From the NCBI GenBank assembly GCA_030424825.1, contig JAUHWE010000311.1, forward strand, positions 1 through 6,057: DNA of 6,057 nucleotides, written 5' to 3'. The position numbers were made by a program, and so were the translations under genes. Of this stretch, positions 1 to 6,057 are shown in pieces. A model generated the notes under the pieces. That model made no database searches, had not been told where the DNA came from, and was given only the letters and a program-made list of their open reading frames with translations. This stretch comes from Verrucomicrobiia bacterium (GTDB lineage: Bacteria > Verrucomicrobiota > Verrucomicrobiia > Opitutales > Opitutaceae). Position 1 is the stretch's first letter. Each line of letters begins with the position of its first letter.

Positions 1-115
1 TATTCCCGGCCAAGCCCCACCCCCAGCGATAAAACACAGACAAACTCAAATACCGATTTCCACTTTGCCTTAATTAAGATTTTCGAATTCAATTCCAGGA
101 ATAGTCACCCCCACT

Positions 116-475
116 ATGACCGTTGATATTGCTATTGTCCTTTCGATCCTTCTCGTCGCCCTCATTCTCTTCATAACCGAGAAAGTCCGAATGGACGTTA
201 CCGCGCTCCTAGTGCTCGTCTCACTTGCTTTAACGGGAGTGCTCGAACCCTCCGAAGCGATTTCCGGATTCAGCAACCCCGCCGTCATTACCGTTTGGGC
301 AATGTTCATACTCAGTGAAGGACTGGCCAATACCGGTGTCGCCAACATTATAGGACGCTACGTCCTACATCATCATGCTTACTTCGGGCTCCCTCTCAGC
401 CGTCATGAACAACATTGGCGTGGCCGCGTTGATGCTTCCCGTTGTTTTAAAAGTCGCTCGAGAAACCAACACTAG
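116..475 (+). pseudogene. N-terminal fragment of a frameshifted SLC13/DASS-type transporter with TrkA_C domains
   Basis: This is the 5' piece of the permease that continues in another frame at 375-2438. Residues 1-84 look like a normal family N-terminus: hydrophobic segments at about 5-20 and 29-45, then the conserved stretch FSNPAVITVWAMFILSEGL (52-70) and GVANIIGRYVL (74-84). After Leu84 (codon 365-367) the frame reads a His-rich, charged, non-membrane tail of 35 residues to a stop. The same bases read one frame over give the expected transporter sequence. The ATG at 116 has a weak AGGA at 97-100, about 15 nt upstream, which is rather far. The N-terminus MTVDIAIVL fits the family start. As it stands the peptide would carry only the first membrane spans and should not function alone. 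An assembly or sequencing error could produce the same picture. Confidence 0.8.
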
Positions 476-2438
476 TCCTTCAAAACTTCTAATACCCTTG
501 GCCTACGGATCTCTGCTGGGAGGCCTGACCACACTGATCGGAACGCCGCCAAATCTTCTCATCAGTGACGCCCTCAAGCAAAATGGACTGGAGCCCTTTG
601 GACTATTCGACTTCACTCCCATCGGCGCAGCCGTTATGGTCGGAGGAATTGCCTTTGTCGCTTTCGCATCCCGCCTCATTTTGCCAGACTATGGCAAATC
701 CATCTCGTCGTCAGGCCAACAAGGAGTCGAGTCCTTGTTTAGCCAATACGAACTCGGCGAACGTACCTTTTTTCTAAAACTCGGCGAACACTCCGTGCTG
801 GCCGGGAAAAGCCTCATCGAAAGCCAACTGGGAAAAGCCCTTGGATTCCGGGTCATCGCCCTTCAGCGGAATGGTGAGACGATTTTCACACCAGATCCCA
901 ATTTCCAGCTCCAAGGTGGGGACCGCCTCATGACCCAGGGACAAGCGGAACGTCTGGCTGAGTTGCAAGGGTGGCAAAAGCTGATTCCCGACGACGCTTC
1001 TCCCAGCGCCTCGACCCTGCTGTCCCCAGAAGTGTCCGTAGTGGAGCTTACGATCGCTCCCGATTCGTCTCTCGTAGGGAACTCCGTCCAAGGCGCGAAT
1101 TTTCGCAATCAATTCAATGCCAGCATTATTCTCATCCGTCACAAAGGGGACTTCAAACACAGGCAACTAGCACAAGAGATCCTACACGCCGGGGACAAGA
1201 TTCTCGTTCAATGCAAAGCCTCCAACGCCGACCGGCTAATGGAAGATCCCAATTTTTCCAACTTCAAATTGGCGTCGAAAGAGGAAATCGACCGTTACAC
1301 AAGCATTACGGAACGACTTTTTGAAATTTCCATCCCAGCCGATTCCTGGCTCGCCGGCAAAGCCATAAAAGACAGTCAGCTTCGCCTTGGATTCGACCTG
1401 CATGTCATTAAAATTCTAAGACAGGGTGCAGAGACTCTTCTTCCTGGCCCCGATGAGGTGCTTCAAGCTCAAGACCGGCTAACACTACATGGGCGCCGCG
1501 AGGATCTGCTGCTCATCCGCAGCCTGCAAGAACTCGAAATACAGTTTCCCGACAAGGAAGAAACCGGTATCCTCCATTCCAAGGAGGTTGGTCTGGCCGA
1601 GGCCACCCTTTCCCCCAAGTCCAAGATCGTCGGCCAGTCCTTAGCGGACATGCAATTCAGCGAAAAGTATGGGCTGCAAATCTTGGGCGTACAGAAGGCA
1701 GACAGTTCCTACCGGGCCCATCTCGGCAACAAGCAACTACAATTCGGAGACAGTTTTCTCCTCATGGGACCCAAAGAGAAACTCAGTCTCCTCGAAAAGG
1801 ATCCCGACTTCATTTTCCTGTCCCACGCTGAGACCAAGACCTACCAGACCCGCAAGTCGATACTCGCCACTGGCATCATGGTCGCCGTTTTGATTCCCGT
1901 CTTCTTAGGCTGGTATCCAATCGCTATCACAGCGGTTACCGGAGCCGCACTGATGGTTCTTTGCGGTTGCCTGAAGATGGAGGAAGCCTACCTAGCCATC
2001 GAGTGGAAGTCCGTCTTTCTTATAGCTGGCATGCTCCCGCTCGGAGTTGCCATCGAAAAAACGGGGGCCGCCGAGCTCCTTGCTACGGGGATCATGTCAA
2101 CCGTTGGGGATCATGGTCCTTGGATCATGATCGCAAGCCTCTACATCATTACCGCTATCGCCACCACGATCATCCCCACTTCCGCCTTGGTAGTCCTCAT
2201 GGCTCCAATCGTCCTAAAATCTTGCGCTGACTTGGGAATATCTCCTCAAACCGGCATGATGGCCATCGCCCTCGCAGCCTCTGCCAGTTTCACCAGTCCC
2301 ATATCCCACCCCGCCAACATACTCGTAATGGGACCAGGCGGATACCGTTTTGTGGACTACATCAAAGTCGGGGCGCCACTAGCGATTGTCGTATTCATTA
2401 TCTCGATGATCGCACTACCGATATTCTGGCCCCTTTAG
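375..2438 (+). CDS. SLC13/DASS-type anion/sodium symporter with four TrkA_C (RCK_C) domains, main part of a frameshifted gene
   Basis: This piece carries most of an inner-membrane permease of the Na+/sulfate-dicarboxylate (DASS) type with cytosolic regulatory domains. Numbered from the ATG at 375, the N-terminal membrane half ends near residue 104 and holds SAVMNNIGVAALMLPV (8-23) and IGTPPNLLISDAL (55-67), the substrate/Na+ signature loops. A cytosolic middle follows with four TrkA_C-like repeats at about 130-205, 218-300, 310-390 and 404-485. Each has a strand-rich core and an 'aGksl' or 'vGqsl'-type turn. The C-terminal membrane half spans 495-687 and has the matching signature TIIPTSALVVLMAPI (599-613) and SFTSPISHPANILVMGPGG (638-656). 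Family-like reading begins before the ATG, at Ile-Ile (369-374). No ribosome-binding site precedes 375, so this is a continuation of the 116 frame and not an independent start. The substrate cannot be read from sequence; sulfate, dicarboxylates or another anion are possible. The gene ends tail to tail with the Usp gene. Confidence 0.85.
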   Translation: MLTSGSLSAVMNNIGVAALMLPVVLKVARETNTSPSKLLIPLAYGSLLGGLTTLIGTPPNLLISDALKQNGLEPFGLFDFTPIGAAVMVGGIAFVAFASRLILPDYGKSISSSGQQGVESLFSQYELGERTFFLKLGEHSVLAGKSLIESQLGKALGFRVIALQRNGETIFTPDPNFQLQGGDRLMTQGQAERLAELQGWQKLIPDDASPSASTLLSPEVSVVELTIAPDSSLVGNSVQGANFRNQFNASIILIRHKGDFKHRQLAQEILHAGDKILVQCKASNADRLMEDPNFSNFKLASKEEIDRYTSITERLFEISIPADSWLAGKAIKDSQLRLGFDLHVIKILRQGAETLLPGPDEVLQAQDRLTLHGRREDLLLIRSLQELEIQFPDKEETGILHSKEVGLAEATLSPKSKIVGQSLADMQFSEKYGLQILGVQKADSSYRAHLGNKQLQFGDSFLLMGPKEKLSLLEKDPDFIFLSHAETKTYQTRKSILATGIMVAVLIPVFLGWYPIAITAVTGAALMVLCGCLKMEEAYLAIEWKSVFLIAGMLPLGVAIEKTGAAELLATGIMSTVGDHGPWIMIASLYIITAIATTIIPTSALVVLMAPIVLKSCADLGISPQTGMMAIALAASASFTSPISHPANILVMGPGGYRFVDYIKVGAPLAIVVFIISMIALPIFWPL

Positions 2439-2679
2439 CCCAACCTCGAGTGCTAAAGGCGAACCCGTCAACCATACCTGAAAGTCTGAGAGACTGACTA
2501 ATAATTCAAGCGACGCTCCTAAAAAAGAACCAACTTATGGGACACTCTCTGAGATCTCTGCACTTCGGTAATAACGTTTGGAAGAATCCATGCAGCCCTT
2601 TGGAACGCTTTCGTTTCAATGCCTTAACCAGGCAAAAATATGGCACCGCAAAGCAAACGCCTGAAACCTGACTTGTCGT
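2439..2679. other. Convergent intergenic spacer without a clear terminator
   Basis: This spacer separates the 3' ends of the transporter (+) and the Usp gene (-). No coding sequence is convincing. Short inverted repeats are present: AGTCT-gag-AGACT at 2483-2495, the self-complementary GAGATCTC at 2551-2558, and TGCCT-taacc-AGGCA at 2620-2634. None is followed by a T-run on the strand it would have to serve, so none is a classical intrinsic terminator. Transcription must end by weak hairpins, by Rho, or by head-on convergence. Confidence 0.4.
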
Positions 2680-3534
2680 CTAGTTCACTCGCTTTACAGA
2701 TTTCACAATCAGTAGCGGAATATCAGTCCCTTTCGCCACGTTCTCGACAGTGCTGCCTAGGATTGTTGCGGCAACTGCGCCTTTACCTTTGCTCCCCATC
2801 ACGATCATGGTGGCGCTCCGCTTACGGGCCACCTCAAGAATGGCCGTAGATGCCTTTAGGTTAGAAGCAATCACGACATCAAACCTCACCTCATCCATTT
2901 CCGAGGCTCGGGCAAATTTTCGAAGTTGTTCCGTAGCGCTCTTCCGGAGGTCGACGAACCGGTTCGCTCCAATCGACATTTGCGAACCATAGGGCATATC
3001 GATCGCCTCTACGAGTATGACCTTGGCGTCGTCGTTCCGATCGGAAATTCGAGAGGCCACGCAAAGGGCTTGGCGCGAATGCTCGGACCGGTCTGCAGCG
3101 ACCAAAATGCGACTAAAACTCACGTGACTATCATGAGGTAGAAGCAAAACCGAACAAGGCGCTCTTCGGGCGATCTTGTGGGGAAGCAAATCGTGATGGT
3201 GCTTGCGGGTGGATTTGCCACACAATACGAGATCCACTTTCGACGCCGTTGCAAAACTGATAATTTCCCGAATGGGTGGACCGTCACAAACGAAGTATTC
3301 GGTTTCTAGTGACACGTCGGATTCAAACCAATCCGCAATTCGGTTGCTAAGCTTAGACAGCGCTTCATCAGAGGAATCCTTAACCCTTTCATCTTCCTCG
3401 TCTTTATGCAAGGAATGGAAAAAGACTAGTTTAGTGGGCTGGAGGGACTTAACCAAAACCGATGCATGCGAAAGCACCTGCCGATCTTTATTCGACAGAT
3501 CTAAACAAACTAGAAACGTGTCGAATTTATGCAT
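2680..3534 (-). CDS. Tandem-domain universal stress protein (UspA family)
   Basis: This is a cytosolic protein of 284 residues with two Usp folds. Domain 1 (about 1-133) starts MHKFDTFLVCLDLS. Domain 2 (about 140-278) starts SRILVAADRSEHS. Domain 2 keeps the nucleotide-binding signature G-2X-G-9X-G-S/T (Gly247, Gly250, Gly260, Ser261, in VMGSKGKG...ILGST), so it probably binds ATP. The equivalent loop of domain 1 reads CGKSTRKHHHD and lacks the second glycine, so it is probably a non-binding or structural domain. I chose the ATG at 3534 because the Usp fold begins straight after it. The frame stays open to a TTG at 3594, which would add 20 residues unlike the family. No strong Shine-Dalgarno precedes 3534. 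Usp proteins act in stress survival and often partner with ion transporters; a link to the convergent transporter is inference from position only. Confidence 0.88.
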   Translation of the reverse strand: MHKFDTFLVCLDLSNKDRQVLSHASVLVKSLQPTKLVFFHSLHKDEEDERVKDSSDEALSKLSNRIADWFESDVSLETEYFVCDGPPIREIISFATASKVDLVLCGKSTRKHHHDLLPHKIARRAPCSVLLLPHDSHVSFSRILVAADRSEHSRQALCVASRISDRNDDAKVILVEAIDMPYGSQMSIGANRFVDLRKSATEQLRKFARASEMDEVRFDVVIASNLKASTAILEVARKRSATMIVMGSKGKGAVAATILGSTVENVAKGTDIPLLIVKSVKRVN

Positions 3535-3594
3535 TTCTATTTTCGTAATGGATAGATGAATAACTGTCCGAGCGAACGACAGGAGCAAGCTCAA

Positions 3595-3623
3595 TTCTTA
3601 GCAGTTCCCAGTAAACACGACAA
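3595..3623 (-). promoter_or_regulatory. Weak candidate promoter for the Usp gene
   Basis: Read on the minus strand, TTGTCG (3618-3623) is followed after 17 nt by TAAGAA (3595-3600), about 60 nt upstream of the chosen Usp start. The match to sigma-70 consensus is partial (4/6 and 3/6), so this is a suggestion only. The rest of the 264-nt spacer 3535-3798 holds no gene that I can see. The 10-bp palindrome CGCAATTGCG at 3779-3788 lies just past the DUF5069 stop. Confidence 0.2.
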
Positions 3624-3798
3624 TTCACCCAATTTTTGAAGTTCTCCCACAAGGGCTGCGTCCTCAGAACCCACTGGACTTTCAAATGAATACGGTCTAA
3701 TTACTCAACTTGCCGTCTCGATGAATAAATTACCTACCAAAAAGCTCAAATCTCAGACGGGCGCCATAGCTACACAAACGCAATTGCGATCAAACCCG

Positions 3799-4251
3799 CT
3801 AGATCCGACCTTCTTCGATATCGTAGACATCAAACCAAACCCGCACAATTTTGCCGGCCGGAATATACTGCGGAATGTAGCCCTCTAGAAACTCCTGAAG
3901 CTCAATCGGCATATCGCAAAGCCGCTTGCAGCGCATCACATTGTTCCAAGCAACAATCTCACGCTTTTCACGCGGCTTGGCATTCGCTTCAATCCATCGC
4001 CCCATTTCGTCATCGTCCGCGCCTGTGGCCACTTGCTCCCTGAAGGACTCCGCGCTAATCTCGACGAAACTGAGGAAGAAATTGTCCAGCGGACAATCAA
4101 AGTGGTATTCCCCATTGGTCCCGGCTAACGCTGCCCGACACTTGTCAAGGGTTCGCTTGGCAATTACGTAACCACCTAATGTCTCTCGTGGACTGGCAGG
4201 AAACGCTGTACTTAAATCTAGTGCGAGCTTACTTAAAGATGAGTTTGACAT
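3799..4251 (-). CDS. DUF5069 domain-containing protein
   Basis: This is a 150-residue soluble protein with no signal peptide or membrane segment. It matches my memory of the DUF5069 family along its full length. The hallmark block is near the N-terminus: FPASPRETLGGYVIAKRTLDK (17-37), then AGTNGEYHFDCPLDNFFLSF (43-62). A helical, acidic middle (FREQVATGADDDEMGRWI, 70-87) follows. DUF5069 proteins are small, of unknown function, and frequent in Verrucomicrobiota and Planctomycetota, which is the main taxonomic hint in this window. The ATG at 4251 is followed at once by family-like sequence, and an AGGA lies about 15 nt upstream, which is distant. The gene is divergent from the DUF1826-like gene. 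It lies 264 nt upstream of the Usp gene on the same strand, a gap large enough for separate transcription. No biochemical role can be assigned. Confidence 0.88.
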   Translation of the reverse strand: MSNSSLSKLALDLSTAFPASPRETLGGYVIAKRTLDKCRAALAGTNGEYHFDCPLDNFFLSFVEISAESFREQVATGADDDEMGRWIEANAKPREKREIVAWNNVMRCKRLCDMPIELQEFLEGYIPQYIPAGKIVRVWFDVYDIEEGRI

Positions 4252-4455
4252 AATTTCGTAGGTTTAATCCTGTGGAAATGCAATACGAATAGGATTTCAC
4301 TGCGACTGCGTCAACATCGGGTATTACTCGAATTCAGGCCAGATATCCAGGTTTCCTTAAATCCATTTCGCCTTATGGGATTGACTGAAGGATTGTAAAA
4401 TCAGATTGGCAGCAGGAGACATTCACGCCCCACCAGGCTTTTCCGCAAATCCCTT
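4252..4455. promoter_or_regulatory. Divergent promoter region between the DUF5069 and DUF1826-like genes
   Basis: The two start codons face away from each other across 204 nt, so promoters for both genes should lie here. I see no sigma-70 pair with good spacing. TTGACT (4381-4386) and TAAAAT (4396-4401) are individually good hexamers but only 9 nt apart. Possible operator-like elements are an inverted repeat AATCCT (4266-4271) / AGGATT (4291-4296) on the DUF5069 side, and three GATTG words at 4379, 4391 and 4404 on the other side. A purine-rich AGGAGA (4414-4419) is too far (36 nt) from the ATG at 4456 to serve it. Confidence 0.35.
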
Positions 4456-5178
4456 ATGAATCCAGACGCCTCCCAACACGATCCGCTCGCAAGGCATTCT
4501 TGCACCAAAATCGTGAATACATTCGAGGAGCTCGTCACTACCCCACTGGATAGCACCACTAATGCCCTGTGCTGGCAGCGAAACCTCTCGGGCAATTTTG
4601 ACGAAATCGCGGATTGCTTGAGCGGTTTCGATGAAATCGTTACAGTTGAGAAAACTGACCTCCTTGATCTTCCTCTCAGCGCAATGGGTCAAGCGGCTCG
4701 AGATATCCTCATCCAGGACCAGCAATTGCTCCGCGAATACGGATTAGACCCAATCTTAGATTGCATTCCCTCCTATCCCAAGGACAGCGCCCCCGGGCCG
4801 GTACCCACCGATGTCTATTCGTTTCACGTGGACACCGCGACAGTCAAAGCAGACACATTTCTTTGCAGCTACAATCTCGCCGCTTCCGAAGGGCTGGCCA
4901 ATCATGAGGCGGTTCGACGCGTGGACATCCCGGAAACACGGGCGAAGCTCCTCGAGCTTTATGGGAAGCAGGAAGATGATGGATTCATCCAGTTCTTGAA
5001 GGAAAACTACTTTGACCTGCACTACCTCCCAATTTCGGACGCGATTCTTTACTCCTTCGGTCTCGGAAATATTTGGCGCATCGCCACGGACTATCCAGGG
5101 AATCCAGCGCTGCCCTGTATTCATCGTGCACCCACAACCTTGCCCGGCCAACCCCCTCGCCTGCTTCTTATTAGCTAG
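4456..5178 (+). CDS. Conserved hypothetical protein, DUF1826-like, possible metal-dependent oxygenase fold
   Basis: This is a 240-residue soluble protein without a signal peptide or membrane segment. Its layout resembles DUF1826: an N-terminal 'NALCWQRNL' block (36-44), a helical middle, then YSFHVDTATVKADTFLCSYN (121-140), NYFDLHYLPISDAILYSFG (184-202), GLGNIWRIATDYPG (202-215) and CIHRAPTTLPGQPPRLLLIS (221-240) at the very end. His124-x-Asp126, His223 and Arg235 are ordered and spaced as in Fe(II)/2-oxoglutarate oxygenases, but that is inference. DUF1826 itself has no settled function as far as I know. The ATG at 4456 lacks a nearby Shine-Dalgarno. The frame is open back to a stop at 4396-4398 with no better ATG/GTG/TTG. 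Competing minus-strand frames (4423-4725, 4756-5265) show no family character. The gene is codirectional with the VIT gene 180 nt downstream. Confidence 0.75.
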   Translation: MNPDASQHDPLARHSCTKIVNTFEELVTTPLDSTTNALCWQRNLSGNFDEIADCLSGFDEIVTVEKTDLLDLPLSAMGQAARDILIQDQQLLREYGLDPILDCIPSYPKDSAPGPVPTDVYSFHVDTATVKADTFLCSYNLAASEGLANHEAVRRVDIPETRAKLLELYGKQEDDGFIQFLKENYFDLHYLPISDAILYSFGLGNIWRIATDYPGNPALPCIHRAPTTLPGQPPRLLLIS

Positions 5179-5323
5179 GCGCGAGAAGCAAACTCCACAT
5201 TCAGATTTCTTGAAGCGAAAGCATACTAGAAAAGCGGCGTCGCATCCGCCTTGACCCCCTCCCATTCTAGCCGGTTTGAGCGGATCAACGCGAACTCGGT
5301 CTGGAAATTAGCATTTGGCGAGA

Positions 5324-5351
5324 TTGACAATAGATTCTCGACTGCTGAAAT
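5324..5351 (+). promoter_or_regulatory. Candidate sigma-70 promoter for the VIT gene, possibly leaderless
   Basis: A perfect -35 hexamer TTGACA (5324-5329) is followed after 16 nt by TGAAAT (5346-5351), which matches the -10 consensus at 4 of 6 positions. Transcription would then start about 7 nt later, at or next to the A of the ATG at 5359, giving an mRNA with essentially no 5' leader. The rest of the 180-nt spacer 5179-5358 shows only a short GC-rich hairpin (GGCG 5236-5239 / CGCC 5247-5250) with no T-run. Confidence 0.35.
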
Positions 5352-5358
5352 CGGATCC

Positions 5359-6057
5359 ATGGGCCACCACGCCGACTACGAAGCGGAACACACACCTGAA
5401 GCCATACGAAAGCGGATCGAATCCAACTTCTCACAGGACTATCTCAAGGACTCCATCTACGGAGCGATTGATGGAGCCGTAACTACGTTTGCTGTGGTCT
5501 CTTCCGTGACGGGTGCAGGGCTCAGTAGCGGCATAGTCATCATACTCGGTCTCGCTAATCTGCTTGCCGACGGGTTTTCGATGGCGGCGGGAAACTTTCT
5601 TGGCACACGAGCGGAGAACCAATCCCAGCGCAAAGCAAGACGAGAGGAAGAAGCCGAGATCGAATCCAACCCAATGGGCGAAAAAGAAGAAATCCGACAA
5701 ATCTACGCAGCCAAGGGATTTGAAGGAGAGACACTGGAAAACATCGTAAAAGTCATTACATCCGACAAGAAGCGCTGGCTCGATACCATGATGCAGGAGG
5801 AGCACGGAGTTTCGGGACACAACCCGTCTGCCCTGAAAGCGGGTCTAGCTACTTTTACGGCCTTTCTACTTATCGGTGGCATTCCACTAGTCGCATACGT
5901 TCTCGATCTAATGGATCCCTCCATCATCGGCAATCCGTTTGGCCCCTCCTGCGCCCTCACCGGCATCGCCTTCTTCTCAATCGGCGCCTTGAAAAGCAGA
6001 TACGTCGAGCAACATTGGATACTTAGCGGAGCAGAAACATTGGGGATCGGAACCCTG
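5359..6057 (+). CDS. VIT1/CCC1-family iron/manganese transporter (3' end beyond the window)
   Basis: This is an inner-membrane transporter of the vacuolar iron transporter type, expected to move Fe2+ or Mn2+ out of the cytosol. 233 residues are visible and the frame is open to the window edge. Family members of 230-260 residues suggest only a few residues are missing. In order: a His-rich start (MGHHADYEAEH), TM1 with YGAIDGAVTTFAVVSSVTGA (34-53), TM2 with GLANLLADGFSMAAGNFLGT (64-83), then the cytosolic metal-binding helices (about 84-158). These hold Glu-rich REEEAEIE (95-102), GEKEEIRQIYAAKGFEGE (107-124) and DTMMQEEHG (142-150). These Glu and Met residues match the type that binds metal in studied VIT1 proteins. 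TM3-TM5 follow from about 160. ATG 5359 is the first start in a frame open further upstream without another ATG; GGA at 5353-5355 is a marginal ribosome-binding site. Confidence 0.93.
   Translation, partial: MGHHADYEAEHTPEAIRKRIESNFSQDYLKDSIYGAIDGAVTTFAVVSSVTGAGLSSGIVIILGLANLLADGFSMAAGNFLGTRAENQSQRKARREEEAEIESNPMGEKEEIRQIYAAKGFEGETLENIVKVITSDKKRWLDTMMQEEHGVSGHNPSALKAGLATFTAFLLIGGIPLVAYVLDLMDPSIIGNPFGPSCALTGIAFFSIGALKSRYVEQHWILSGAETLGIGTL

Noticed and set aside
1..115. Promoter for the transporter, for example TAAGAT at 75-80.
   Set aside because: No acceptable -35 element at the right spacing; the stretch is AT-rich but otherwise shows nothing firm.
375..377. ATG at 375 as a genuine independent start of a shorter transporter.
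   Set aside because: There is no ribosome-binding site, family-like codons continue upstream of it, and the first membrane spans would be missing.
774..1166. A 130-codon minus-strand open frame inside the transporter.
   Set aside because: It is antisense to well-matched TrkA_C sequence and has no start signal or recognisable domain.
2620..2634. Hairpin TGCCT-taacc-AGGCA as a terminator for the transporter or Usp gene.
   Set aside because: The stem is only 5 bp and the required T-run is missing downstream on both strands.
3535..3594. A 20-residue N-terminal extension of the Usp protein from a TTG start at 3594.
   Set aside because: Usp domains start directly at MHKFDTFLVCLD; the extension is not family-like and overlaps the only promoter-like sequence.
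4423..4725. A 100-codon minus-strand open frame opposite the start of the DUF1826-like gene.
   Set aside because: It has no family character and overlaps the better-supported plus-strand gene; it looks like a mirror frame.
4756..5265. A 169-codon open frame on the minus strand, Cys/Gly-rich.
   Set aside because: It lies opposite the DUF1826-like gene, whose plus-strand translation has clear family-like blocks to its last residue. The minus frame has odd composition and no recognisable domain.
5431..5820. A 129-codon minus-strand open frame with a hydrophobic stretch.
   Set aside because: It is antisense to the strongly recognisable VIT1 core; the hydrophobicity mirrors the coding strand.

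Overview
The window is a bacterial chromosomal segment of about 50% GC (judged by eye). It carries an ion/anion transporter, a tandem universal stress protein, a DUF5069 protein, an unnamed DUF1826-like protein and a VIT1/CCC1-type iron/manganese transporter. The DUF5069 gene and the style of the VIT and SLC13/TrkA_C proteins best fit Verrucomicrobiota, perhaps a marine Opitutae/Puniceicoccales-type organism. That placement is inference from protein families; there is no rRNA or other marker gene here.

Layout. (1) 116-2438 (+): an SLC13/DASS-type permease whose central loop carries four TrkA_C (RCK_C) domains. The gene is broken near 367: a small deletion that is not a multiple of three removes about a dozen codons and shifts the frame, leaving 116-475 and 375-2438 as overlapping pieces. 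(2) 2439-2679: a convergent intergenic spacer with only weak hairpins. (3) 2680-3534 (-): a two-domain UspA protein, tail to tail with the transporter. (4) 3535-3798: a spacer that should hold the Usp promoter. (5) 3799-4251 (-): a DUF5069 protein. (6) 4252-4455: a divergent promoter region. (7) 4456-5178 (+): a DUF1826-like protein with an HxD...H...R residue pattern reminiscent of Fe(II)/2-oxoglutarate oxygenases. (8) 5359-6057 (+): a VIT1/CCC1 metal transporter cut by the window edge very near its natural C-terminus. A TTGACA element sits so close to its ATG that the mRNA may be leaderless.

How the genes fit together. The region is mostly membrane transport and stress physiology: a cytosol-regulated transporter beside a nucleotide-binding stress protein, then a possible metal-related pair (the DUF1826-like protein and VIT). 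There is no sign of a mobile element, CRISPR array, tRNA/rRNA gene or defence cassette. The points most worth a second look are the broken transporter, the possible oxygenase-like active site in the DUF1826-like protein, and the possible leaderless start of the VIT gene.
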